From Sperchopsis tessellata (lineage: Eukaryota; Arthropoda; Insecta; Coleoptera; Hydrophilidae), in contig JAWQRN010000265.1 of the NCBI GenBank assembly GCA_033557685.1, forward strand, positions 1 through 32,699: DNA of 32,699 nucleotides, written 5' to 3'. How positions within the stretch are numbered: position 1 is the first letter of the stretch; the number at the start of each line of letters is the position of its first letter. Positions 19,524 to 32,664 of this stretch are shown here, piece after piece. Below the pieces are notes generated by a model. It did not search any database. It was not told the DNA's origin and saw only the letters and a list, made by a program, of their open reading frames with translations. The position numbers and the translations under genes are program-made.

Positions 19524-21334
19524 AGACTATGAAAAGATAACTAGTATACAACTTAATTAGAGATTTTGCATATTATTTGTTTGTTTTATTGCGATCTAAG
19601 GATAGCTCGTAGGTTAGGACTTCCGAATGTAAGCCAGATCTAACTTTTACTAACTGACAGTCTCTCAATCAGATAATTGATTGGCATTATTGTTGTATTG
19701 AATAATTCCTTTTATTTTTCTTATTCCTTAATTCTGAGGACTTTTACATGTATAAATATTGATATATCAATGTCATACTTTTCGTACTAGTTTTTATCAT
19801 GATTAATTTGCTCGAACTGCATATGTTATATTTCAGCGAAATACAATGTTCAATTCATATATTTTGATCCCCAGGACTATGAATTAATTGATGAATTACT
19901 AAGAAATTTAGGCAGACAGAAAATACGGCACTTGTTTTCTTACTTTGTTGCAACTTAGACGTTGTATGAATCAGGATATTTTCCATTAAACATATATCAA
20001 GCAACATACTATTTTCCGTGAATGCGGTACAAAATTTAAGTGTTTAATTTAACGATACACTAATATGTTGGCGGGTTATGAACAGCCACTAGTGAAATTA
20101 TAATAAACAAATACTTAGGATATTTTTAGTACGCATACTGGACACAGGCATGTTATTTTGAGAACATGCTGCAGTGGCACTCTTACCTGATTGATGGTCA
20201 TATTCACCAATATACCGCTTTGTTAAAAATCGAACCGATAATGCTGAAAATAAATTACACTATTAGATACATACCACAACCATAAGTAAATTCTTATTAG
20301 ACCCAATTCTTAAATACAACATCTATGTATAATAGTTAAGAAAATAAAATTATGGTCGAGAAATTTAATAGTATTGTTGATTTTTAAGCTAATACTATTT
20401 TAAACATTCGATTATATTTGCTTGAGCTAAACAATTACGTGTGATACTCGTCGCAGTTTATTGAATATTACATAATAGTTTAACTTTTAAAATTGTATTC
20501 TAAAATTTTTTCAAATAAAGTGGAATAAGTGATAAATGGTAAAATTTGACAGTAAATATGAAATAAATTTAAATGTAATTAACAAAACTGCATGCATGTT
20601 GTGATAACGAACATTCAAACAAGATATTTTGCTTTGATAATTAAAAATTTGCAAATTTACTTTGCTTATAAAATTGCTTTTGAATGTATACCAGGAACAA
20701 ATACTTTTGATTTAAAAGCATTTATACAGAATTTTATGCTTCCACAGTCAAAGCAAATTACTTTTATTCTTTCATTTCAATTGTAATTAAATTTGAAATT
20801 AAAAGTAAATAGTCTCTATCTTCAATATTTGGTGTCATTAGTTTCAAAAGGAATTAATAAAGAAATTAAAAATAATTTAATAATTATATGAATACATAAA
20901 TGTTAATGGCTGCTGTTAACAGTAAATGTTGGTACTTTCAATTAATGAGTTTCCGCCATAAAGAAGGAAGCTCTACTTTATTTGATAATACAATATTTGT
21001 TACGAACTTTCGAAAACTAATTACGTATTTAAAGTACCAAAATGTATTGTAATCAGCAGTTAATAATGTTTAAATTTATTTTAATTTTACTATAATGTAC
21101 TACTGCTATTAGCCCCATACTAAAATTTTAAAACATCACCTTTTTAAGGTACGTAGGTATAAGTAAAAATATGCATTTTAAATGAAAAGCATTGATAAAA
21201 TATATAGTAGTAAAACAAATAGTTTATTTTTTACTTATAACAAACAAAATATAAAAATAAATGCTAATTCTAAAAATAATAATTTCATCATAAAAAATTA
21301 AAATAATATGACCTTAAATTTATACAAAAAAAAA
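19524..21334. other. AT-rich spacer, copy 2
   Basis: Same as 3250-5060; nothing recognised. Confidence 0.55.
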
Positions 21335-21436
21335 CAAATATGCATTCGTACAGCTGATTACGAATAGAGCAGTGCTGATGATGTATTAATGGCACGAACA
21401 CGATTTTCACTGTAATTTCAGAATGTTCTTATATGT
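21335..21436 (+). ncRNA. Degenerate hammerhead-like motif 1, copy 2
   Basis: Same as 5061-5162; CTGATGA at 21375-21381. Confidence 0.5.
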
Positions 21437-21646
21437 TTCGGTGTATGTTTGATTTATGTATTTTCTATGTAAGCTTAGACGCTTTGGTCGTAATTTGATT
21501 AAACCAAACTAATACATTCATGTGCGACCAAGGAAGCAAAACATTTTTACACATATGCGAAAGTGACTATTTTGTATAGATTAATATTGAATTAAAGTAT
21601 AGATTATTATGCTTACTCACGATCTTAAAGCATTTATATAAGAAAT

Positions 21647-21757
21647 CAAATATGTACTCTTACGTGGGCTACAGCCAGTTACTAACAGAGCAGTGCTGAA
21701 GATGCCTCGATGACAGAAACACAGTCTCCACTGCAATTTCGGCATGTTCCTATATGT
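21647..21757 (+). ncRNA. Degenerate hammerhead-like motif 2, copy 2
   Basis: Same as 5373-5483; CTGAAGA at 21696-21702, GAAAC at 21716-21720, GTC at 21724-21726. Confidence 0.55.
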
Positions 21758-24473
21758 CTAACTAGTTTAATTTACAGAAAACCCTACTGTATAACACAAA
21801 ATGAAAATACGAAATAACTAAAGATAATAAATAAATTAAGAAACAAGGGCGTCAGACACAGTAATACATACAAAAGGTCAAAGCTAGCTCATATTTACAT
21901 CAAACAATTCCTAAACAGACATCAGAAAGAAAATTCAACTTTCTCAAAAACCTCTCCTCGTTGCTCAAAGTCCGATATTCGGGTTCCAACACATATCTTA
22001 TAGCGGCATATACACAAACGACCCCGCAAAATACATTTTTAAAAGGAAAATCTACCCGCAAACTTTGTATGTCCATGAAAATATAATAGAGGACTCAAGT
22101 AGAAAAACATTAACCGCTGTCACAATTTAAAACTCTTTAAAATAGTAGATGCGTGCCTCTCTATATCATTGGTTGTCAACTAGAATAGCATTTTTCTGCA
22201 GGCAGATATTCCGAACACAATGAGAGGAGCCATCCCACACTTGCATGGAATAGCGCATATGACATTAAAAAATGCTTAATACATATTAGTAAGAGTGTAT
22301 TTAGAGCCTACATACTTATTTTCTTTCAAGACCATAAAATGTTATATTCAAACTTTTAATTAGGTTTTTGATATAATATAGAAAATTTTATGTGAAATCG
22401 TCTTTGGAGTCCCAGCCTACACAAAATTCTGACTACCCGGAAGGGTATTCTTTGTATTCACAACATAAAATATGCTTGCATTTCACACTGGTGAACTGCA
22501 TTTTATTAATGCGTCGAATGTTGAATGTGGCTACTGTTAAGCAGACATGTGATTCCCAAATAGGTCTGATATTCTATTTTAATTTTAGAAAGCAAAAGGT
22601 GATATCTAACTTGTATTCCAGTATTTGGGATTTAACATTATTTATTATCAATTTATTGGCATACTGCGTTTGGTATCCATAATAGAAGTATCGTCATCGT
22701 ATAGCAAGAAATGATTAAGATTAGATTCAATAATTCATATTATAAATACTGATCTCCCCAGTTGTAATCCACATTTCAAGAACGAGCATTCTGATGTTCT
22801 ATTCTGACAGTGTACAATCTGAAATTTATTTGTCGAATACGATTTTATTATGTTATCCATGTTATTCAAATCATCTCTTCCGTCTATATTTATATTTCTT
22901 TTACACGTTGCCTTTGCTCTATTAGTTACAATACTTTTGTAAATAGTATTAAATACGTGGCTGTATTTCAAACAACACTCTGTGTGATGCTTTATGTCCT
23001 GTAATTCAAATGCCTCTTTTGAACGCCCAGCAAATCAGAACAATCAATCTAATTCAATGATATTTTTATGAAGTAGAGTATATGTATGTTAGTAGATCTC
23101 AGTTGATGGGAAATTTAAATTTAACCTTTCATTTTTAAATAGCGTATACCTAATAGTAGGATAAAGTATGAGGTTCAGCTGTATTATTTAACTTGGCACT
23201 GAACACTAAAAGATGTGTAAGCAAAAATATAATAATAAATTGTCTACAATCCGAGTTTGTCTACCTTTATTTATAAATATTTGGCAAAATATTTCATACT
23301 ACGCCATTTACTTACTGAACATATTTCCAACATCACAACAGAAATAATTTCTACCATTAAAACAACTTATAAATGTCATAAATTAGCATTTATTTCTAAT
23401 TATAATTCGCTAATATACTAATAAATACGCAATTTTGAACATATGGCAACCGATTAAACACGAGTTGTTGATATAAACTTTTGAAAAGGTTTATATGTTA
23501 GAGAAATGTTAAGGAAACAAAAATCGTATATTTTGAAGCATTGTTTATTTAACAGTAGCAAAATATCATTTTTTTCGCAGTTTATATTTAGAAATATTCG
23601 TCTACACACTCATAAATTATTTTGTGTTTATTAAATAAGGTCGCACAGAATGATGTATTGAGACAACAAAATATAAAAATATAAAGACCAATATTTAAAT
23701 TTAAATTATTATAAAAACTAGAAGAATCTACAATAATATATATTAGTTGTAGAGTTATAATATATAATAAGTAGTTATAATAATCAAGAACTGCTATAAC
23801 CAAGAGAACATATTTGTGGGCAACATAATTTAGTAATGACCAGAAACCAAATGGTATAAACCGCAGTATTCGCAACTTATTCTTAAAAGAGATTTATTCT
23901 TAATCTTTCATTATGCTATATTCTACGTTTACTAGTTTAGTTCCTTTTTTTCGGAATAACACTTTTTAAAAAACTATTTATTTTTACTCAATTTGTGTTT
24001 GATCTACGTTTGTCAATTACAATAATTGCGCTTAATATGTAATTATAATGAGCGACTGCTAGAATCTCTGGGCAACTACTGTGCTTTCAACTCTGCTCTG
24101 CTGCTGAACAATAGTCTACATGTTCTTTTATTAATTCATTATCTTTAAGAGACGTTGCGTAAATATTTATCCGGCTTCGGGTGCAAGACTGCTGACATTA
24201 CTTCTCCCCCATCAGTCAAGGGCGATGGGATTGACATTGACCGTGGACGATGTTTTATTAAATTCAACATTTGTATAGTCATTAACTTTAATATATATAT
24301 ATATATATATAAATATATATATACACAGATCTGTAGGAAAGAGTTACTATCTTCAGAGCAAGAAATCAACGAGTGTAGATAGTCATTCTGTAGCAATGAA
24401 AATATATGAATCGATGAACTGCTGTTTCTTGGCACACAAAATAGCAACACGAAAATCACTTGAGTTATTCATC
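21758..24473. other. Unassigned region, copy 2
   Basis: Same as 5484-8199; it contains the TA array at 24290-24324. Nothing else recognised. Confidence 0.5.
24290..24324. repeat. (TA)n microsatellite, copy 2
   Basis: Same as 8016-8050, with the same length and interruption. Confidence 0.95.
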
Positions 24474-26818
24474 TACTGATGGGCGAATGTCTCTCCAAGA
24501 TCCATCCATTCACCACAGTTGGGCGTACTTCTCATCCACGTGGCTCCCAAACAACTTATGAATTCTCTGTCTAACCTGTCATCCCACAAATTTATTCTCC
24601 GTGCACAGAATATCACTAATGATTAAATCCATCATGTATCTCTCAATACTTCTTTGCGTTGTTTTAAGTTTATGCGTATGCGATACCTTTCATGTCCACG
24701 TTTCACTAGCATACGTTATAACAGGCAAAACACTGATCGAAAACCCTACGTTTCAAATATGTATATATATTCGCACTACCTCTAAATAAATATGTCCATC
24801 CATCGTTTAAAGCTAGCCTACGTACATATATGATGTTAAGGTTTCGATTTGTGTACCCTCGATGTGCACATTGGCTGGTATGACTATATCATTGAGTATA
24901 ACTTTCGTTTTACTAAGATTCATCCTAAGGCCTACATCTTCACTTTCAGAATCCAGATCAATCTTTATTTTCTTGAAGCTCCTCGATATTATGTGCAAAT
25001 AATACGTTCTGTTAATTTAATTGCCCTTTTGTCTCCATCTACTTCACAGAACATATACTCTAGAGCTGTACTGATCAATCCGGCGATATATCGTCTCCTT
25101 GTCTAACACCTTTTTGAATATCAAACGTTTTCTTCTCTTGATTTAATTTAACGTTTGATGTGGTGTTTTTGTATATGTTTTGAATAAGTTATATGTGGTC
25201 AGATGGAATGCCATTTTGGACTAAAGCCTTAATAACGACAGATGTCTTGATCGAGGTAAATGTTGTCTCGTATTTATATTCTTTACATCTAGATGTTAAT
25301 CCACGCATCGAGTGAATATGGTAAACAGTGCTATATTTATTACGAAAGCCTGCTTATTATTTGGGTTAGAAAGAATCGAATTGGTTTGTAAGACTGTTCA
25401 TTATCATTTTGGTAAGGATCTTATAAGCCACAGATGTGGAGATAGGTCTTCTATATCCATTTTTGTGGATAAAAATCCTTGTTGCATTGTTTCAAAATGC
25501 CGGTATGTATGACGTATATAGTTTTTCTAGAACTGTATACATTTTATTTCCATCATCTTTTATTATGTCAATCGTGATCCCGCCTTTCTCTAGTGCTTTT
25601 CCACACTACATTTTTTTAGAGCACTTATGAGGGTAATATTGGTGGAACGTCTTCCTCGGAAGAGATATTTATATGCTTACGTTCATCTTGATATAGTTCT
25701 TGGTAAAACTTTTCGCCACTTCTTCTTCCTAATTATAAGTGTTTCTCCTGTTTTTAGCTCCCAAGCTGCTATATTGGCCGGAGGGTGGCTTTATAATTGT
25801 ATCTTCTAACATCTTCCTTTATTCGCTTTTTAATGGTCTTTGAAAATACTACATACTCTATATGCTGCCTTCTTGTCTTAACTTTACTTTTGATGATTAC
25901 TCTATGATGCTTTTGTAGGGTCTTAGTAAGATCGAAAATTTCCGACTTACCATTGACAGTTCCAGCCATGACTCTGGCTGTATCTGTTATTATATGAAAC
26001 ACATCAGAACCGTTCAGAACTATGCAGTTTGTTGGCTCTTATATTAATTAATATATATTGCGTGATGTTTTCTTAGCGAACACTCTTTGATTTTGCAAAC
26101 TCTATAAGTCTGTTGTTTATTTAATTTCTACTTTAAAACCAGAATGCACCTACAACCTAATCTCCTAGTAGTTTTTCTCCTAACTTTGAATTAAAATCTC
26201 TTATTATGATCTTAAAATGTACATTTGAACTTTCATGAACATCTGTCACCTCTTCATAGAACGCGTTAACCTCCTCGTCTGAATGGCTGCTTTTCGGGGC
26301 ATATATTTGTAGAATTTTGAGTTTATACTACCTTGAGATCTATATTTCTAATTTTACGACTTTTGTTAGATATGCTCTCTAACTTAAATATTTGGTTATT
26401 GAGTATTTTGTGATCCATGAAACCCAACCAATTATTTCTTCCATTGTTAGTGCCAAGGTAATACGACATATAACCACTTTGTAGTTGAATAAGATCTTCT
26501 CTTTTTTCGTACTTCTCTCAGATCTAAAACATCCCATTGAATATTATCCTATTCATTTTCCAGTTCTATTTGTTTCGCTTCTCTGGATAATGTGCGGCAG
26601 TTTTAGGTACATATATTTAACATTACTTCACAACTGTTATACTTCGCGGATTCTTAGCAACTTGTGCCTTATTACGCTTATTCCAATAGCTGCTTTTACT
26701 GGGGTAATTGGGTCTACGGAGAAAGAAGGCCGTGGTTTAATTGTGTGTTTTATTTTTGGGGGGTTGAGGAATAACTCGTCACGCTGCCATACTGTGAGTT
26801 GACAAGTTTAATATCGGC
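24474..26818 (-). mobile_element. RTE-type LINE relic, minus strand, copy 2
   Basis: Same as 8200-10544. The endonuclease is at 26154-26584, the RT at 24813-26002 with the mutated FAHNI box at 24985-24999, and the C-terminal tail at 24474-24804. Confidence 0.85.
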
Positions 26819-27017
26819 TGCTCTAATATGAAGAATACACATCAATAAGCTACTTATAATGGAGAACAGACGCGTACCTTGGTGTACCGCTATTTTATGC
26901 CGTTAGCAGTCTATTCCTGTTAGTCCGCGAGAGCTAGGCTCCTAGCCAACATATCCTAAAAGCATTCTCCTATCCACCTCCCATAAACGCGTCGTCTACG
27001 GTTTGCTAGATCCTTCG

Positions 27018-27604
27018 GCCGATATCAAACTTGTCAAACCATAGTAAGGCAACGTGAAGTGTTATACCTCAACCATCCAAAATGCCAGACACAATAAAAC
27101 CACGGCCCCCATTCTCTATATCCCAGTAAAGCTATGCATTGGGACCTGCGTAAGAATGCAGAGGGTCCTAATAATCCATGGAGTATGAACAGTTTTCAAA
27201 AAATATTAAATGTGTGTACCTACAACTACCGCATTTTATCCAGCGAAGCGATATTAATAGAACTGGAAAACAAATTTGACGATATTCAATGGAATTTTAT
27301 AGGTTTGAGCGGATTCTACAAGTATATGTCCCAACAAGCAGCCATTCAGACGGGATGATTAAAGCATTCTATGAAGAGGTGAGAGATTATCATGAGAGTT
27401 GAAATTCTCATTTTAAGTTTATTTTAGGAGATTTTAATGCAAAAGTAGGAGAAAATGAATCAACAGATTCATTTTTAGGTGCATTTGTCTTTGGAAATAA
27501 ATATTAATAGGGCAATATACTTGTAGAATTTGCAGTGTTTGTATATAGCAAATTCAATGTTTGTGAAGAAAACATCAAGCAAATGGATATTTTTTAACTA
27601 TAGG
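27018..27604 (+). pseudogene. Second RTE fragment, plus strand, copy 2
   Basis: Same as 10744-11330, with the same internal deletion in the endonuclease. Confidence 0.8.
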
Positions 27605-27854
27605 ATAATTCGATAGATTTTATTCGATAGTTACCATCACTAATACAAATCTATCTTACCTGCCTTATCTTTAATTTCATTAGCTTCATTAGCTTTGAAT
27701 ATTAGTATTTCAAAATAAGATAACAAGCGTATTCTTGCTACAAACTATGTGAAAAATATCCTTAATTTACAATTCTAAATCAGCTGAATTTACCGAATCA
27801 TCCTGATTTCGTATTAGTTACATTTGTACTTCGTTGATTAGGTTCCATCACAAG

Positions 27855-30536
27855 AACTAGATTTGAGCAAGAAGGCGTAGATCATCAATCCATTCCAACT
27901 TTCAGAGATATTAATATTTTTGCAGAAACAATAAAAATTTATAAAGTCTCTTCATACGCAAGGAAGTTCATCAAGCGGAAATAATACATCGCATAAAAAG
28001 AGTTGTCATTTAAATTTTAGCCAAATCCTGTTTTGAAGTCATCAGATCATAAAACATCATTCACGACTAATAATAATTCCTTAAATTATCCAATGTATCA
28101 TAACTCACACATTATATATGTTTATGAACAATTTGAAGCTTTAACATCAAGTAAACGCGTTGACTCTGTCAAATCTCTTAGACTTTGTCTAAATCTTCTG
28201 CCGTCCAGTGATATAGCTAAAGAATGTTTGTCCAAAAATGCTTGTCTTAATGTATCAAAAGCCCTTATAAATATATTAATTTCAAAAATTTACATCTTAG
28301 AAGCAGCTCAATTTCAATCATTGAAGATTGCTCTTCGGATTAGGTATTTTCGTGTGGTACTTCGGAAAAAACTACTGTTCTGTTGGGTTTATCATTATAC
28401 ATATTGTGGACCCTCAAAATCGCTTCCACAAAGTAAGAGCCATATTGAACTCAGGTTCGAATACATCGATTATCACCCAAAAGTGTGCTCACTGTCTAGG
28501 TTTAAAACAACTACCAATAACTATCGCAATATCTGGCATAGGAGAAAATTCATTACTAAAGAGCAAATTCACGGTAACTTGTATCATTTCTTCAAACATT
28601 AAATTGAGTCCACTTCATATGACTGCAGAAGCAGTTATCTCAAAGATAGCATTGGACCTACCATTTGTTTCATTAAACGAAGATATTCGATCAAAATTCT
28701 CATTCCCATTAGTTGATCGAATTTTTTGTCAATTATTATAGATTTTCTCATGAGTATAGATTTGTACACTCAAATTTTTCCAAAATTCGCAATGCTAGTC
28801 ATCCATGTTCAACATACTGCTAATCCTACCTCATTAGGTTATTAAATAATGGGTACGACAACACAAAATTCACCTGCGTAGTGTACCTCGTTATTTGTTG
28901 TAACAATTGCTCCATTAAAGGATATTACATCAAAATTGTGAGAAGTCAAAGAACCCTCAAATTTAAAGATCATCAATCCAGAAGATGTGCTTAGTGAACA
29001 ACACTAACTTTCGATATAACACAGGGAGGTATATCGTCGCTTTACCATTAAAGTCAATAGATTAGTTGAGATTTTCTAAAGGAGCCTTTACTTATGAAAT
29101 TCGTACAACTATTTCATGTCCGAGTATTTAGAATTAGGGCCTATGGAACCCAGATATTGTGAAGCAAAATGTGTTATATCACATTCGGCTGTTATAGAAA
29201 TAAATTTTACTTCTACTAACTTCGTATAGGTCCGAAATTGATATCCTCACACAATTTCGCATGCATCCAATCACATTTACTGTTGATATGGTCAAAATGT
29301 ATAGGCATATTTTAATTCTAAAGAAAATCGTTCCTATCAGCAAATAATTTGGAGATTCTCTCGAAAGGAACCTTTTCAGGAATGTGAGCTAGCAACAATT
29401 GATTAAGTTCTTCTCCCTTTTAGGGCTTCGTTGATCAAGCAATTAGCCTTCGATGTAACATTTTCCAAAGATTCTTCTGTTTTATTGGATTCCGTCTATG
29501 TAGATGATATTATAACTGATGCATACAGTTGCATTCACAGACAGTAATGAAATTGTCTGTGTTAGGTCTTCATTGGAATCCCGGTGAGGATTATTTTTCT
29601 TATTACATTAAAATGTCACATATTGGTTCTTCCAAACGTTTTATTTTATCTACCATTGCTAGCATCAATTCAAGCATCGTTTCTGTTTTGCTTCATACGC
29701 CACCATATCCCCCAAAACTTTTGTTTCCAATCTTATCGTAGCTATTCAATGACAGACTGTATCATGATTTTAGTACTACATTCGCTCAAATAAAAATCCC
29801 GCCGACTCAGTTTCAAGAGGAAAGCTTCCAGCATAACTTGTAGATTTCATATTTTGGTGGTATGGTTTATCATGGAGTAAATCTACACTTGATACTTGGC
29901 CTTTGACTCTAGTATCTTAGTTTCATCGCTCCAGCTGTCCTGAAAAAAAAATGGGATCACATTTCGCTACTCGTTTCAACTGACATTCCTACAAATGGAT
30001 TACTTATTTTCTCCTCGTATACAAGACTTTACCATTTTGTTGCTTACTCGCTTCGTCATGTACCCAATTGAAAAATGAAAATTCTGGAAGAACTAGATTT
30101 CTATCCACAACAGATTTGTAAGATTCCACCAACCATATCGTTATAACCTTTCAAAAATTCTGTTTCACAAACGAAATCCATCTGCTCAAAATTGGTATTC
30201 ATGCTCAAAATAGTTCCACGATGTCAAACACCCGATCATCGTTCCTCAAAATTCACACTTCACAAATATCATCATCGATCATTATCATAAATTGTATCAG
30301 CATGTAAGACCTCAATTTGTACAAGCACATATTAGCCAACGTTATTGGATTACATCTGCACCTCGCATCATTCGATATCAAATTTTCTTTTGCACCATTT
30401 GTTATCACATATAATCATCTCAACGCACCACAATGATAGGATCTCTTCAGGTATCTCGTTTCAAACAAGGACGTTCATTCATAAACTATTTGTATCAATT
30501 TGCAAAGTTGATATGGAAGTTTTTTATTTAAGTTTC
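27855..30536 (+). mobile_element. BEL/Pao relic, copy 2
   Basis: Same as 11581-14262. Gag tail 27855-28284, protease 28328-28741 (NSGS at 28448), RT 28934-29614 (YVDDI at 29497-29511) and integrase zinc domain 30205-30536. Confidence 0.85.
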
Positions 30537-31281
30537 CATACACCTTTTTTAATTTTCTGTTTTAGGATATTATCTTCTGATAACAATAGCTCCTCAGAAT
30601 TTAGAAAATAGAAATTGGCAAGAACTGTTTGCATTACACAGAACTTCTTTATATTTGTACAAACAGTGAACATTTTGAAAACTATATTTATTCTAAAATT
30701 ATTTTCGCCTTTCATAAATCAGCATCTTTCGAGTGTAACAAATACTATGAAATATTCACTTCATTTAAAAATTTCAACAAGAATGTAAAAAGAAGCACAA
30801 ACGTATCCTTCTTGTATATTTTAAAATTATTTTAGTTAAAGCTATTAACTTCAACATATCTAAGTTTCTGTAAATAATAAAAGTAATAAAAATAACTAAT
30901 GATCAATACTGGTCAAAAAGTTTACAAAACTATTTGGTTTATAGCACAAATTTATATTTGTTCAGGGAATATGTCGAAATTTATATTTAATAAATAGACA
31001 ATTCTTTTCTATATTTTATTATGTATGTTTTGTCATATTTATTGTTTTAATTATCTTTTATTTAAGTACGTTAAAAAACGGGACCCCGAGTTAGTTCATA
31101 TACAATAAGAGTGAACTATGGAAAACTTTTAAAATTATAACAAATATATTTAAGAGTAGCATACCTGGAATATGATGTCAGCAACCTGATAAAACAATAT
31201 TTAATAGATGGGTAGGCAATTTATAAATTTTTGGAAAATTTTATTAATTTCGACCAAAAACTTAAGAATTTGAAGTAAGAA
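30537..31281. other. AT-rich spacer, copy 2
   Basis: Same as 14263-15007; nothing recognised. Confidence 0.5.
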
Positions 31282-31498
31282 ACAGTTAATGTTTTAGATT
31301 ACGTAAAAGCTGAGTTACTGCATTTAAAAATCCAGAGAAAGAGGTTGGCGTAATAAAAACCCATAAAATTTTGAAAACACATAAGTATACGCCATACAAA
31401 ACTAGTATTTCAAACCATATATAATCTAGCGATTTCTTTAGACGTTTAGATTTCTGTCAATGGTTTATCGGAAAATGTAATGAAGACCAACCAATTCA
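31282..31498 (+). pseudogene. Tc1/mariner/IS630-like transposase fragment, copy 2
   Basis: Same as 15008-15224. Confidence 0.7.
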
Positions 31499-31767
31499 GC
31501 CGTCTCGTAGCTCAGTAGCTAAGCACTAGGTTACTAAGCGTGGGGTCTCGGTTTCGAGACAAGGAGGCGTAAGACCTGGAGAGACGTAAGGCTGTGGGTC
31601 CCGTGTATTGTACGTTAAATGAAGACCACTTGCACGTAAAAGAACCCAATTCTAGTTGGAACACTAGATACGGCAAAATTCCCAGGTGAGGAAGCCAGTC
31701 CTTGGTGTCGGTGATTGGCCATAGCAGTGAAAATATGCCGACGTTAAATACACAAATAAATCAAAAT
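31499..31767 (+). mobile_element. tRNA-derived SINE, copy 2
   Basis: Same as 15225-15493; A box 31508-31519, B box 31550-31560, flanked by AATTCA on both sides. Confidence 0.8.
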
Positions 31768-31860
31768 AATTCAACCATTTCAACAAACCATTAGCTATAT
31801 GAAAGAGGTTTTAACTATGAAAATAAATAATGCATTATAGCGTAATGAAAAAAAAAGTAG

Positions 31861-32079
31861 CCTGCCGACCAAGCAGCATTTCGTCTTTTAAAACTAGCTG
31901 GGAAGATTAGAGAATGGTGTAGGCAACATCAAAATAAAGTTTCGTTTAAACCAATTCCATAAAATATTATAAATACATTTACACAACAGGAAACATTCTT
32001 AAAAGATTTTAAAACTTGTGGGCTCTATCCTTTCAAGCTAGAGAGTATAGTGTCTAGTATAGAGCAACAAATTCCATGA
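31861..32079 (+). pseudogene. pogo/Tigger-type transposase C-terminal relic, copy 2
   Basis: Same as 15587-15805. Confidence 0.5.
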
Positions 32080-32619
32080 CTTATAATACTAATAATAATA
32101 CAGTAGTGTATGAAAAACGTAAATAATTTGAGAGTGTAATTGTGCTATAAATGCTTCAAAATTAAATTTACTTTGCAAGCAACACTGTTAATCATTATAC
32201 AATTTTGTAGAAAGTACTATCTTACATTTTATATCTTTGTCTAACTACAAATAAGGAGATGCTTTGTCGTAGCTGACACATGTTGCTGGAAGATATGAGT
32301 TATATCTAGTTTGTATTTCACATAGAAATAAATAGACAAGGATAGCTTCAACATTTGTAATCGTTGCAAGCAAGGAGTTGCTCCGATGTATTTGCAACCT
32401 GAAAAAATCCGACAGTACTTACCGTTGTCTCTTTTAAAAGCAAACTTCGCAGAAATTGTTTGGTACGCATCATGACAGTTTGAAATGATGTAGGTTGGGT
32501 TCTGATTTTGAAAAGCGTATGTATGTATATATATATACATTTACATATATATACAGCCAAGTAAAACAGAACAGATACACTATCTGATGCACAGTAACGA
32601 TTTTAGTAGGTATAAAAAT
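32080..32619. other. AT-rich end of unit, copy 2
   Basis: Same as 15806-16345; nothing recognised apart from the palindrome at 32525-32554. Confidence 0.55.
32525..32554 (+). repeat. AT palindrome near unit end, copy 2
   Basis: Same as 16251-16280. Confidence 0.9.
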
Positions 32620-32632
32620 TACCTATATGATA
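32620..32632 (+). repeat. 13-bp junction repeat, third occurrence
   Basis: TACCTATATGATA follows copy 2, after which the sequence leaves the repeat (TTAAATGTAA instead of GTTGTTAAAT). Confidence 0.85.
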
Positions 32633-32664
32633 TTAAATGTAATAGACTTCCACGGTTAGTATCT
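32633..32664. other. Unique right flank
   Basis: Thirty-two bases present once in the window, between the last junction repeat and the right inverted arm. Nothing recognised. Confidence 0.6.

Larger units (their letters stand above)
16346..32619 (+). repeat. 16,274-bp tandem unit, copy 2
   Basis: Direct, apparently identical repeat of copy 1. Add 16,274 to every copy 1 coordinate. It starts at the second 13-bp junction repeat. The dead elements below carry the same stops and frameshifts as in copy 1, so the elements decayed before the duplication. Confidence 0.97.

Noticed and set aside
72..32619. 16.3-kb unit length suggests an animal mitochondrial genome assembled as a dimer
   Set aside because: No cox, nad, cob, rRNA or tRNA genes; the content is nuclear transposon relics with stops in all frames.
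72..32619. The two copies as LTRs of a giant retrotransposon
   Set aside because: They are directly adjacent, with no internal region between them.
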